A program made the translations under genes and the position numbers. DNA of 64,000 bases from Eleginops maclovinus (lineage: Eukaryota; Chordata; Actinopteri; Perciformes; Eleginopidae): the NCBI RefSeq assembly GCF_036324505.1, contig NC_086350.1:16055532-16119531 (forward strand). Direction: 5' to 3'. Positions 27,215 through 39,806 of this stretch are shown here, one piece after another. How positions within the stretch are numbered: the stretch's first letter is position 1; every line of letters starts with the position of its first letter. The notes under the pieces were generated by a model. The model ran no database searches. It was not told the origin of the DNA and saw only the letters and a list, made by a program, of their open reading frames with translations.

Positions 27215-29079
27215 TAAATGAAAAGCCAAAAGGAAATAAGCAACATTTTTGGAAGAAAATAACAAATAAAAAATGAAAGAGGAAAGGATGCCACAAATCA
27301 AAATAAGGCATTTCAACTTGATGTGTCTTATAGGCCTGTTGTTCTCCTTCTCCTCCAAAGTTTGGGGTTTCCTTTACCACTGACGCCTCTGGTTTCCCAC
27401 CACCACGAAAAAAGCTAGCCAGAGAGACGAGCACAGTAAATTGCCAAAGAGTGAGTGTGTCATTTGATCATACTGTGAACTGTTTTTAGTGGAAAATGTT
27501 GGTAAGGCTGCTTTTCTGTGTTCACAAACTCCTGCAGCTGTTTTTCCCATTCCTCCTGTTCTTTTCACAGATCATTTGGGCAGATGTACACCCCACCTGG
27601 GGTCGAAACTGACAACCAAAGCTCCCTTGTGCTTATTGGGGATATATGAAACATATCCTGTCTGTAAGAACTATCAGGTGAAGGCTAAATTCACTCTATC
27701 AACGTCATGCAGATAAAACCAGTCTAATCGCTGGGTAATCCACGTTTCCTAGAAGCTAAACACAAATATATACAATGTTAAATGGAAACACACACACTTA
27801 CAATACATCCAGTGTGTATGTAGCAGATGTTTGCATACATTTGTGAGGACTTATCTGGAAGCATCTGTTCTGGTCATCCCCATAATCCAAATTTCTTTCA
27901 TCAGTACCAAGCAAGCCCAAGGATGTGTCCGCCCAAATCCCCTTCTTTCCTCAATCCGCCCTGCATGCCCCTCTATCCTTCCCTAACTACCCCCACATTA
28001 TCCTACCGACTACCCACCACCCACCTCTTCATCAGCAGACTTCTGTGTCCCCACCACCGATGCATCCATGGGGACTCCATGACTGTCTAAGCCCATTATA
28101 GGGGCTCCTGAACCCCCCCCCCCCTACACACACACACACACACTCACGGATACTTCAACTCTGTGTGGGCCTGTGGAGCCAGAGGCCAGACATGTGGAAG
28201 CAATCACAGCAGAGAGAGATTAAATGATATACAGAACTTATAGAGAGATGGATCAGTAATGACCAATATCTAGTGTCAAATCAAAATACCATCACTCAGC
28301 ACAAGCAGTGATTTTATGGGGCTGGTTGTGTGTGTCAGAGTGGAGGCCCTGGGTAGTTATGACACGGATCAGATGTCTCATCATAACACATAGATGCGAG
28401 TGCCGCCATTACAAATATTAGCCAAAACTACTGTTCATACAGAGGCTTTCAACACTACTGTGATGCCATCCTGCCAACCTATAAATATAAAGAATTTGAA
28501 GAACGGTTTAGAAGGAATAACAATAAAAAAGATGTTTGAATCAAATGTTTCCTTTCTCTAGCTAAACCTTACTAAGCCCCTTACCTGAGCAGCTCTTAGT
28601 AAATCACAAAAAGTGAACGAGGCCAGCAGCCCACTCTCATGTCTGGCGTACTATTCGGAACGACTCTTTGCTAGGAGTTGTTTTTCCGCTGAGTCAAATG
28701 TTCGCAGGGTCGGGTTGTGAAAGCTGGTTACATTTTTGATTTTACTCCAGGTTTCTACAGTTGTTAAGCTTTGTTTGTAACAAAACTTTAATTTCACATT
28801 TCATTTTTATTTGCAGAATCACATATCATTAAACATTCAGACAGTTCACATAAATACTGTTACAAATATGTAATCCATCTGGCAATCTGGATTGTTTTGG
28901 CCTTTAAACTTATTGTTAGTTATATAAAACTCAGAGGAAAAACCTAGAAACTGATAATTGTTGGAAGTTACTCCCAGGGAAATACACTGGTTTGCTTACT
29001 TGCCAAGATTTGAGGGAATCAACACCATCCTAATGCGTGTAGGTTAATAGGACAATGCAAATAGACTGAAAAACAGCCA
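27215..29079. other. Intergenic, no gene recognised
   Basis: Short ORFs only, plus the C/CA tract at 28113-28144. Confidence 0.55.
28113..28144. repeat. C12 plus (CA)n tract
   Basis: Twelve C, then TA, then about 9 CA units. Confidence 0.95.
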
Positions 29080-29445
29080 GAAACATTTAGCCTGGCTCTG
29101 TAAAAGGTAAAAATATCCATCCATCTCTGTGTAAATGTTGGGTTTCTGGTGGGGGAGTTACAGCTATGTGCCGGACTAGCTCACAGCTAGTGACTTCCTG
29201 GAGTGCTGCAATTAGATTGGTGGCAGAAGCTTCAGGAAGCTACTGCACACTAAAAAACAGTCCACCAGGCCACAACACTGTACAATTACAGCGTGACATT
29301 TTTATACATGTTTTGATGCATTTAAGAAACAACACAATGTTATATTTGATAAGCTTAGGCAGGTAGATTTGTCATCTTTGGAGGGAGCTAAATTAGCTGT
29401 TACCTCCCTTCTCCAGTCGTTATGCTAAGCTAAATATGGGCTAAG
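29080..29445. repeat. Foldback-type fish repeat (TAGCCTGGCTCTG family)
   Basis: The left end contains TTAGCCTGGCTCTGTAAAAG with GTAAAAATATCCATCC. The right end, reverse-complemented, gives TTTAGCTTAGCATAACGACT and AACAGCTAATTTAGCTCC, the same family module inverted. The middle has TGTGCCGGACTAGCTCAC and GACTTCCTGGAGT. Recognised from memory as a teleost-wide repeat. Related to 45421-45590. Confidence 0.65.
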
Positions 29446-32400
29446 TCACTAAGCTACTCTTTGAGGCCTCGTATTCAAAAGGAATAGTAATGAGAGTATC
29501 TTTCCTCACATCAAACTCTTGTCATGAAAGCAGATAAGTATATTCTCAAAATATTTAACTATCTTTGAGCCCTTAAAACACTGATATTAGATTAGTAAGG
29601 GATTCAAGAGGACTTGCATACGACGAGCAGATCTGATATTGGATTGGGTTTGGATAATATCTGTTACAGTTATTTATGACATGTCTGATATGAATGCTGG
29701 TTTAGGTAATAATTAAGTAATATTGTAAGAAATAACTCAAAATATATTAAGTGTGCATTCTTCAAAGCCATATCTATAATACAATCTGAAATCCAGCTAA
29801 AAATATTACATACCGATTAAGAACAGAATTCTAAAAATTAAGAAACTCTTCAGATCTTATTTTTTTGCAGTTTTAAGGCAACTTTCATCTTAGAAAACTA
29901 CTAGCCTACTTATATTTGAAAAATATTTAGAATTTTATTATTAAATAGTTTTTGAATTTGTGAACTTTAGGCACAGGGGCAATTATCTTCTACCCTTTCT
30001 CCAAAAAATGCAATACTTTAAATGTTAAATGAAACCGGCCAAGTTTGAAAGAAAATCATTAACTCCAACGTACACACAAACACACACACAGAGCACAGTG
30101 CACATAGACGCATTCTCAGGAATCCAATGTCATGTTTCTATCAGTGTATCTTCAGGTAGCACTCTGCATCGTAAACTAGGAATGTTTCTAAACCAAGAGA
30201 CAGAAGGAGCACCAGCTCGGTAATCTCCACTTCTCACTCATCTCCAACACATGTGCTATCATCTTTTTGACAGTAATTGATCTTACACAACATCAGAAAT
30301 GGCTTTGTAACTCAATTGTATAAATGCGTTCAGCAATTATTATCTGAACGAACAATTTACCACATTCAGCACTTTTGGAAATATCCATCCTAACTGTAAT
30401 TGCAGGTTGTTAATCACTGACGTTTGTGTGCCTTCGCTTAGTGCAGTGTAGTAGATCAGAGAAGAGAAACACAGGAAAAGTGATGAAAGTTGGTTTGATA
30501 TACGAGGTTCATTTGAGAGAATCTTTCATAAACTTGACTAAAGCTTTTCCAGTCTCAATAAATGACAGGCTAAATCATCCTGATACCGAATAAATCTGTC
30601 ATATCCCATGTTCTGAGATCTGACTTAATTCTGCACATTTTTTCAAATTAGCATCGACATCCCACAAATCAGCAGACGAAAGAATGGTGGTGATACTTAA
30701 GGGGCTAGGAAAGGGGACATTTCTTCATCTAATGTCATAAAAAACAAATAAAAGGTTCTTATATACATATACAGTATGTTTAACTTGCCCTCAAGGTGGG
30801 TTTGAAAATAACACAAAAACAGGAAATATTCAATGTAATGTACCTTTAAGAATATGTGTGTTTGTATTGTAACCAGACCCCTCTACCCACTGATCATGTG
30901 ATCAAAAGCTGAACCAGATGGTGGATAATTAGTCTTAAAATGAATGCCTTCTCATGAGTATCATATCACAAAGCCCCACTGCAAAACTTGAAAACATTGC
31001 AAAAGTAAAGTGTGGTAAAAAAAATACTATATACTCTTTATAGCTCATTAAATCTCCATATTCTCCAAAACAGTCAGTGGCATAATGCGCTGGACGCTAT
31101 AAAACTCACTGATGCTGTAGGGCACCTTTACAACAAACTCTGTGACTTTGCTGTTGTGTTTTTGTGAGTTCATTCGGGGCAGGCTCTGGAGATTTGTTAA
31201 TCCTTCAAGTTTACATCAGACTTCTCCTCTGGCCTTCTGAGGACCACTGCCAGCCACACTCACTTCGTCATGTTACTCAGCAGTGACAACACGGCCTTTG
31301 GGTGTTTCCTGATCTTGTCTCTCACTCTCTAATTGCACCAAACTAATGCTGGGCCAAGACACAGCTGGGTACAACAACATTCACCTCATGTTCCCGGGCT
31401 GAGTACGGTGGAGCTGAGTGGTGCAGGCAGGGCGGCTCCTTGAAATGAAAAGGTTCTTGTTCAGCGCTGATTGCAAAGATAATTGTAAGAGCTGGAAGGC
31501 AATGAAGCCCCCCTGCCTTTCCTCCACTCCCCTGTCTTCACTTGCATCATAACCTCGCCCAAACCTGAGCCACTGTCTGTCCTACAGAGCAGCACCCTGA
31601 TTGGGCTCCGCCTGAGTTTAGAAGTTCATCTCACATCCTCCTGCCTGTGTTTTCCAGCTCAAACTGCATGGGATTTATATTTCAGTGTGAAAGATTTAAT
31701 GAGGATCTGCTTCTTGTTTTCTCTTCTCTCGGTTTTGCCACACACTTTCTGGAGTCCATTAGGGAAAAAACAAAAGGAACAGCATGACTTGACGGTTTGC
31801 AGAAAAGGCATCAAGGTGCTGAGAAACTAACCATATGTGTCAGACGTGGCCTCTAAATCGAAGAAAGTGACTGGAAAGTGAATGGAATGAAGATAAAAAA
31901 TGTAAAATGCATAAACATTTTGCATTGACCAGCGAATACCACCAACTGACAATAACCTACACAGTATTTGCCTTGTGCATGAAAAGCTGTCATATTTGAT
32001 GTTTAAACATCCTATGAGAAGCACAGTATGTCTTTCCCAGGATAAATCGCTTGGGTGTGGAAAGTGATTTTTTTTTTTCAAACAGATAGAAGGAGAAAAA
32101 CATAGTAATTATCGTGAGTAATGAGTCACCGCAGCTAGGCTGACCAAAACCTTAACCTTCAATAGAAGATTGAAGGGGAAAAAGTTATTGATGATATACT
32201 GTGAAATGATCTCTTTAAAGAAAAAGCTTGCTAAAACAAACAGCAGGGATGCTATTCTTCAATAACTTTCCTGAAGCTATTAAAAACCATGATTTAAAAC
32301 GATCATAGACAGTAACTATACGGTGCTTTCAGTACCCAAACCAATCTAACATCTCAATCCATCCAGAGACAAAAATGAAGCTCAGAAGCCACTAAAAAAA

Positions 32401-35400
32401 GTTAAACAATAAAACAACAGCTCCCATGAAACCATTGTAGCCGCCACTGCGCATATATACTTTTCAGACAGCCGCTCATAACCGCAGCCTGACCATTGTC
32501 TATTTTGAACTCCTCCACACCACAGCTACAAGTTAGATCCAATCTCACGAAGCAAAAACTATTATTTTTTTAACGTTAAAATATTTAATAAAGTACATTC
32601 ATCTCTTATCTATTATTATTATAGAGGATATCAATACCACTGGTTATTCATCAAGAACGGATTAAATAAACTCCAAGACAGATTTTATGTTTTTCATGAA
32701 GAGGTGTATTATTCAAGCTAATAAATTAAGGATATATTTACTCCCACAAAAGTGTTGTTATTAGGGTTTCCATGGTAACATGGTAACATGATAACCCGAA
32801 AGCCTTACCATCCCTGTCTTGAAGTAAACTCCATGACCTTTGATAGACCTTTTTACCAGCATACATATTTAGCATGTCATAGCAGGATCAGCACAGGAGC
32901 AATTGATAACCTCAACAAAAACATTATGTTTCATTAAAGTAAACTATTCCCAGGGTCCATGTAGTGTGAATGACGGATCAATATCTTGATGTACAGGGAC
33001 ACTTGAATCATCATTAAAGCTCTGAACAAGTCTATTGACCTTATTTGGAAGCAGGTTACACAAACTTGAAAATAATTCCACTATATCTAAGTAAGTTTAC
33101 TTGAGACAAAAGTTAAACATATATCCAGAGAGACACTCAAAATCTGGCCAATGAAATATATGAAGCATATAACCAGGTTAAATCTTCTTTTCAGACTATT
33201 CCCATTTATCAATTTGATCTGTTGCTCCCACTCTCCAGCATATCTCTTCCACTGTTAACAGTCACATGTAATAAAAAAAACATTTCAATTATTAAAGAAA
33301 AACAGACTGAGCTGGCCCAAAGATATCTGTTTAGGGGAAGTTGGGTTGTATGAATTACTTATCTTTGGTCTGATTATAACCGACAAAAAAACTATCCCTT
33401 CAACTATCTCCTATCCCTTTAAGACGCAAACACTACAATAGCAATTGATCATGTCTAGGATGTATGGAATTATTTTAAAGGGTGCAAACATAACTTTCAA
33501 GCTTGAATTGGTAATGTTAACAAGCTGGAAAAACTATCTCTATTGATTTAACATATAGTAATGGTCAATTTGCTCTCACGAAAGTATGTCTTTGCTAAAC
33601 ATCTGCCAACAGTTAAGTAAACACCTGCCATCAGTAGTATACACACATTTTTGTGTATGGTTGCTGGGCCTTAGATGGTTTTTTAGCCCAGCTGAAACTG
33701 GAAATCCTTTTGCAGAACTTAAGCTGTCCTCCTACCCTTCCCTATCTTCTCGTAAAATTCTTTCACACCATTAAACTTTGTCTTAATCCAGCTTCCCATC
33801 AAGCAATCCTCACTCGATTGCTTACAAAGTTCACTTTGACACACTAATACAGAGTCAGAAAAAAAAGGTTGTTACCCCCTCTCAACATTTCCCTTGAGTC
33901 ATACATATTGAATCAGTGCAATCCTGTGTATATCTCGACGTCATGGCTTTCTATGAAGGTGAAAACTCATTATCTCTGTGCTGCTGTCGTATACTGCATG
34001 CCTGTCTAGCCAGAGACATGTTTGAGGACTGAACAATAATTTTTCTGTCTCTTGCCCCTTAATGACTTAGGTGGCAGGCTGTCTCATGCCGACTGGGTTT
34101 TGGTGAGCCAGCGAATGCCTTGGCCTGAGACTTTGTGCTAATAGCACAGGGCACAGCCCCAGAACCCGACAAGGAGACTTTTGGCTGTAAGCTATGCTAA
34201 TATACCAATAGGGGGCAGGGAGCTTACTTTATTAAGCCTCATAAACACTCAAAAAAACACAATAAAACATTTCTTTCTCCCCTATACACACACAAACTGT
34301 AAATAATTGTGAACCAGTCAGCCGTGCACACACACAGTGACGCTCTGATAGTTTAACGTGTGAATATAACCAGAGGTGGTGGGATGCAGAGTCAGACACT
34401 GGTGTTCAACAGATGCAGAGACCTCTGAGTCTCTGTTTTCCTTGCCTGACCTCGCTCGGTACGGTTGGGCTGGAAGAAAACATGCTCTGAGTTATCAACC
34501 ATTTATGGCTCCAGAAAAAGCCTTGTAATTAATGCCACATCTGGCATAATCATATTTATAACCATAACAAAGATAAGAGGATGTAAATCATACACAGCGT
34601 CTCTCAGATACACTCCAGCCTTGATAAAAAGCAAATTGGAGTTTCTTTTCATCACAAGCTTTCTTGCATTAACAAACAAGCCACCGGTCTCCCATGGAAT
34701 CAGAGTCGGCCTCAGTCCAAACTGAATGACCTCTTTCAATCCCTTATGTCTTTTAAAACAAAAGGACCATTCTGGTATGTTCAAACTCTCAACGTGTGAA
34801 CAAACATACACTGCAACACACAGCCATTTCCGTCTCTGACCTCTGCTGTGTGAACAATAAGGCCTTTAAACTGAAGTTATACTTACACTGGTGCATATTG
34901 ACACAGACGTTATCAATCTAGATTTTTTTGTGAGGTGACATCTACCATACGCCAAAGAGCATTCCACGATGAGGAAACATAGTTGATGCAAAGGTTGCAC
35001 AGTTTTGGTTTTGTGTACCAGGTATTGACTTTCTGCAAATGCAGCTTACTATTCATTGAGAATACACAAAAGTATTATAATGTACCACAGTCTAGCAGGG
35101 ATCTTTTTATATATATTGGACAGTAGCAGTGTTGATCTTATTACGAATCCAACAGTAGGCTCTCAATTACACATAATGGGCGCGATGCTAATAAAATGTA
35201 ATACAGTCACTTACTCAAACAGACCACAGGTCTCATTGGATACATGCCTTTGGTTTACACATTGTATATCAAGTACGATTTGATGTTTATGATACTGTGG
35301 CAAAAAAAACCAAAAAAAAAACATGGCCTCAGAGTTACCCAAGACATATTAGCTTGCAACCAAATTAACCACATAATAAAACCACAATGTACACACGAGA

Positions 35401-35659
35401 CAGAGTTATTGGATGCTTCAAATAAATCATACTTCAATAAAAACTCACCAGGTCCTCATTAGTTGTGCACAGGGGGACATTTCCCATATGAGGATCACCT
35501 TCAATGACTTTCATGATGATTTTTCTGCGTGTAACTCAATATCTACATGATACAAAGTGTATTCCAGGAGGGTAAATTACTTTATTTGAAATCTTCACAC
35601 GCTTCTTTATGATATTATTACATGGAGGGTCCTATTCATGCTGCACCTGTTTAGTAACC
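29446..35659. other. Intergenic with several regulatory-like blocks
   Basis: Bases 31200-31720, 34080-34230 and 34440-34720 are non-repetitive and better balanced than the flanks. An RFX X-box lies at 32766-32779 and a CTCF-like site at 34205-34218. Frames around 33180-33850 do not resolve into any known protein. Confidence 0.45.
32766..32779. promoter_or_regulatory. RFX X-box match
   Basis: GTTTCCATGGTAAC fits the RFX palindrome GTTGCCATGGCAAC with one substitution per arm. Two further half-site-like copies follow (TGGTAAC, TGATAAC). Confidence 0.4.
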
Positions 35660-36260
35660 TGACAGCTGATGCACATCGTGCGCCGGACTACTTTGAACAG
35701 GATACCACAACATTTTGACTGAGTCGTTTTGGATTCAACTTTAATACCGACGGTGAAACTCAAGTCAGCAGCGGAAATCAGGAAGCACCTCGTGAGCCCG
35801 TCAAAAGTAGTTACCCCCCCCCCCCCCCTTCACGTCATCACGTCCTCACGTCCTAAGTTCACCTTCAGTTCATCGACGTAATGCGCCTTTCAATTAACGA
35901 CACAGAAAGCCAATGCGATTTCAACTTACCTTCGACGATAAAACGTGAAGCATTTAATCGAAGTTCCGAGCTCTCAACTTATACTGGTTGTTTTTATCAA
36001 ACCCGTTGACCAGGAAGCATTTTGAAGCCGTTGTCTGGATGAGTGTATACCCCTCCTCTCACATCTGCTCCCTAAACTCGAGGAGAACCTCCCCTCCACC
36101 ACGCAGCTACTCTGCAAACCCTCTCCTCACTATTTTGGAATTCCCTGCTTCGTGTGTTCGAAGCTTTCCTAAGAGGCACTTACTTACTGGAAGTACATAT
36201 TCCTCGGGCTGCGGTTTCCAGGTGACATAATCACCGAAATTGTGTGCCTGCACATTCTAA
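35660..36260 (-). promoter_or_regulatory. CpG-rich candidate promoter and non-coding first exon
   Basis: CpG dinucleotides are dense here (roughly 30 in 600 bp by eye) while flanking DNA is CpG-poor. On the minus strand two strong donors follow: CCA/GTAAGTAAG with GT at 36187-36186, and CGAAG/GTAAGTTG with GT at 35929-35928. No long ORF starts in the putative exon, so it would be 5' UTR. Three CACGTC motifs at 8-bp spacing (35831-35852) and a 15-C run (35814-35828) lie just downstream. The direction is the same as banp, starting about 2.5 kb beyond its poly(A) site. The target gene is not visible; its coding part would lie left of the window or be missed. Confidence 0.5.
35814..35828. repeat. 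15-base C homopolymer in CpG patch
   Basis: Uninterrupted C run inside the CpG-rich candidate promoter. Confidence 0.95.
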
Positions 36261-38764
36261 AAGCCTCGTGTTAGTTGATGGAGGATTAAGTAACGTCAAG
36301 GTTAATACATTGACACAGCTATAATGAGGATAAGGAAGTGCTGTTCTCTCTTTACACATTATTCATCAGCAGATGTTGGATGGATATTGTAATAATATCC
36401 TCTGTTTATGGTTTTGTTGTTGTCGAAGTGTTGGTCTATTATGCTTAAGTAATTCTTTATGTTTCTTTATTGTGCATTACATATACAGAATATACACATT
36501 CTTTTACTTTTGGTATAAATGTAGTTTATTTTTAATTTGTACATTCGTTTAAACTAATTTTCCAAATTTCATCTATCTATCTATCTTTGTACAACTTCTA
36601 GTTTCAGTAACCAAAGAACTCATGCTTTATCTATTACAGTAAATGTGTAGGAAAATGTGTACTTTAAACTTTTTGGTTTGGCTGCTCTGTAATTACTTTG
36701 AATTTAGTCAGATTAATATAATCAGTTGTGAGGGGAGCTCCATTAAAAGAGTTAGTTACCAGATTTATAGATTTTGGAAGAAATACATCTTCTAGTAAAA
36801 TGAAAATAAAACTGCAAAGTATTCCTGGAACAATAACTTCAGATTTACTGTAGGATGGAAATATCTGTGAATACTGAAATATTGGATGATGTCTGGAGTT
36901 TCAGATTCTGTTTTCTTTGAGGGCCTCCTGGATCACCCTGCTTTAGCATCTATTGTATTATTTGAACTGTTGATATTTAGATATTTAATGCTGTAAAAAT
37001 AAACTTATCAAGACATGATAAAAAAGAAAGGATTTTTCAAGGAAGACCTTTTTAGTTGTCATCATTTATTATTGAACCAATAGAATAGAATAATTGACCA
37101 TAGCTACAATTTGTTCAATATCCCAATAAACAGACGCCTTCAGCCCTTTCTATTTTATAATGCATGAAACAGTAGCTAAGTTGCTAAGCTTCCCATTGAC
37201 TTGCTCAAATCTAATTTGGAATAAGAGGCAGGTATACATGCAAAATTCCCATTATTACATTTCTATAAATCAAAATACTCTTGTGGTAACCTGCAACAGG
37301 AAACAAACTCAAACAACAGAGTTGTGCTTGTGACCTTTTCGAATATTCAGTCAGTGAGAAAAAAAAATGTATACTCGGTAGGCTGTTACACCACCATTCT
37401 GGTGTAATCTATCCTCTGGCACGAGGTATTTTGTCTGTGGGGAGCTTTGTTTCCCCAAGATTAGCAGATGCTGATTTATGATCCTGGAGACGCATTCTGT
37501 TTGGACATTTCTGCCCCAACAAATATGTTCAGTCATCTTTTCACATCCTGAGATAACTCCTCCAGCCTTGTTAAAAGTTTGAGCAGTGGAAACTTTGCTG
37601 CCAAATCCCAGCGAGTTGCAGAGGTTAGTGCTTGCATGTTGAGGCAGATGCCAGCACAGCCGCCATTGCTGCAGGAGAACACAGAGCTGCTGAGAGAAGG
37701 AAGGGAAAGATGCACCGCCTGCTCTCTGTCAGTCAGTCACTCCTCTCCTTCTCCAAAAACATGCATTCTGCTTCCAAACAATCTCATCTCTCCATCTATC
37801 TTTCATTTCTGTTTTCAGCAGGTTATCTCAGAGGAAGCCAGAGAGAGGGCCCGTCGCTATGGTAATCACTCCAGCTCCTGGATGGAGCCCAGGGTTGTAA
37901 AAGTAAAGAGCAAACGAGCAGGGTCCGTTCCCATCCATTTAATGGAGGGGTCACTGGGGGTGAGACAGTTGTCCAAGCCAACATTATAACTCAGCCACAT
38001 CAAGATTATTTTAAAAGGGTCCCACTACATTTCAGCCTAGCTTAGTGTTTGATTTTAGAGGGGAGTGAATGTGCTTTAAACACAAAGGAGAAGGAAGAAA
38101 ACAAAAGTGGGAGAGGAGGAATATGCAAGGGGAAGATGAAGAGGCAGTGTAAAAGGGGATCAGAGACAGCCACGACAGACTGAAGGGAAACAAGAGGAGG
38201 CAGCCAAGACTGTGAATGTTGTTTTATCAAGTTCATTTTGTCGCCTGGTTCTTTTCCCCACTCCAAAATACACTATTACATCACACTAAGCATGGGAAAC
38301 TTGTCTCGCTTATCTCTTTTATTGCACTGCGGAAATATTCATCATTAGTGGTGCATCACTCCAACACAACACATTCTATGTCTTTACTGACAGAAAAACA
38401 CAGAACCGGTTGTGGGTTCGGAGTGGATTTCCAAGAAATGTAGTTATAGTTCTGAAACTGCTTAAATGAGACCTACACAATTATTAATGTTTTGACAAAA
38501 GCCTGCTTTCTATTTTGTCAGGATGGCTTACAGTATAGAAGTCAATGGTTATTGACTTGGACATATATATTAACTTTAAACCTAGGAGTAAGTACATGAA
38601 AAAAGACCTCAAAACCAAACTATATTTCACACTCTTCAATTGTCTTTTTGGAGTGGATGAAAGCAAAGTCTGTCTTGGAAATCTTTGAAGGCATTTTGAA
38701 GAGGCCAGTGGATGTAAATAAAGAGAAATACAGAGACAACACAAAATAAAAACACACTTTTATG
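36261..38764. other. Short interval between candidate promoter and banp 3' end
   Basis: AT-rich at 36261-37500 with a short CTAT run near 36573. Bases 37560-37990 are GC-richer and open in two frames, but codon content gives no recognisable protein. Confidence 0.5.
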
Positions 38765-39689
38765 GCAACCACAAGCACGTTTTATTCACACGAATGTATC
38801 TTTGACAGAGACAAAACTGGGGAAATAAACAACTTCAATGTTTCCTTGGTTTTCTACAAGCATCTTGTATTGTCTACTGGCACCCTCTCTTCTATTTCCG
38901 AGTCTTCTACCTCCAAACGTAAAGCTTCCCAAAAATGTTTAGCATGTTACAATTATGCAAATGAAACAAACAAACAGAGCTTTGCGGCTTAAGTTTTATA
39001 AAAACAAGAAGAGCAAAGTAAGGGAAAGCAAGGCTCTCAGCCGGCAGACAAAGTATGGATTGAATCATGGAGTGACAGGAAACCAAATGAATCACAACCA
39101 AGAGAAGTTTTGCTCAGTTAAATCTACTTTCCATTGCAGTCCACTGTGGCAAGACATGACGAGAAAAGGAGCACAGTACTGCTTGTTTGACTTGGGATAC
39201 AGGGGTTTTAGAAAAACCTCACGGGTGTCTCAGAGGTAGCCAAGCAGCTTAACTCCAAATAACTCCACTATTTTCCAAAGTTGATGTAAGTGTGTGTGTG
39301 CTGATGAAGTGGTGGGGTGATGGTCTGCATAAGTAGTATCCTCCCTGGACAGACAATAATACCACTGTGTATTGAGTGTTGGGCCAGGTTCTTCTGGTGA
39401 TGAAAACACCAGAAAGACCACAGTTGAATTTTTGAGTATCATAGTCTTTTCAAGTAGTCCACAAACAATTCCACATTGCGAGATCTGGTTAGCAATGAAC
39501 AGAAGAGGTTGTGGGGGGAAACACAAAACTGAAAAATGCGTCTTCTCTTTTTCATCAGTGTCCTTCAGTGTTTAAAAAAATAGCTTTCTGATTTGAGTGT
39601 CTGTCAGACTCTGCATATTTGGGCCCCTGAGACTTGTCAGGCCATGCTGTGGAGCAGAGATCTGGGTTGTGAGGAACCAGACAGGGTTC
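38765..39689 (-). other. banp: banp 3' UTR (predicted)
   Basis: About 925 bp between the banp stop codon and the predicted cleavage point. It has stops in all frames on the minus strand. I see no earlier AATAAA on this strand between the stop and 38787. Both limits depend on the single poly(A) signal; alternative cleavage sites with variant hexamers are possible. Confidence 0.75.
38781..38786 (-). terminator. banp: banp poly(A) signal
   Basis: TTTATT on the plus strand reads AATAAA on the minus strand. A cleavage point 15-20 bases on would fall near 38765. The sequence just beyond (38735-38758, minus strand) is rich in GT and T, such as GTGTGTTTTATTTTGTG, which is the expected downstream element for CstF. 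Signal, spacing and downstream element agree. Confidence 0.82.
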
Positions 39690-39806
39690 TCAGGTGGCGA
39701 CGGAGGTGACAATCTGGACCACTTCGCCGTTTTCTCCTTGGATAGCCCCCTGGATGGCCTCTTTCACCTCCAATTCCGCCTGCAGGGTCGGGTTTAGCTC
39801 AGCAGC
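39690..39806 (-). CDS. banp: banp terminal coding exon E with stop codon
   Basis: The last coding exon: 38 codons beginning AAELNPTLQAELEV, ending QIVTSVAT, then TGA at 39690-39692. The minus-strand acceptor is a good TTTCACAG before GCT, and the join to exon D is phase 0, giving ADHTAAVQ then AAELNPTLQ. Human BANP has TAEALQPTLQPEMQLE at the equivalent position, so the start aligns, but the final 20 or so residues differ from the human tail (EHGAIQIQ). The extra fish-type tail keeps the VQI theme. The region is GC-rich relative to the flanks, as expected for real coding sequence. The stop is followed by a typical 3' UTR and poly(A) signal. Confidence 0.92.
   Translation of the reverse strand, partial: AAELNPTLQAELEVKEAIQGAIQGENGEVVQIVTSVAT

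Noticed and set aside
33180..33850. Semi-open plus-strand frames, possibly old LINE
   Set aside because: No catalytic or conserved motif could be read.
37579..37989. 136-codon plus-strand ORF with an internal TTTTCAG acceptor-like site
   Set aside because: Peptide resembles nothing known, and frame support is equal in an overlapping ORF.
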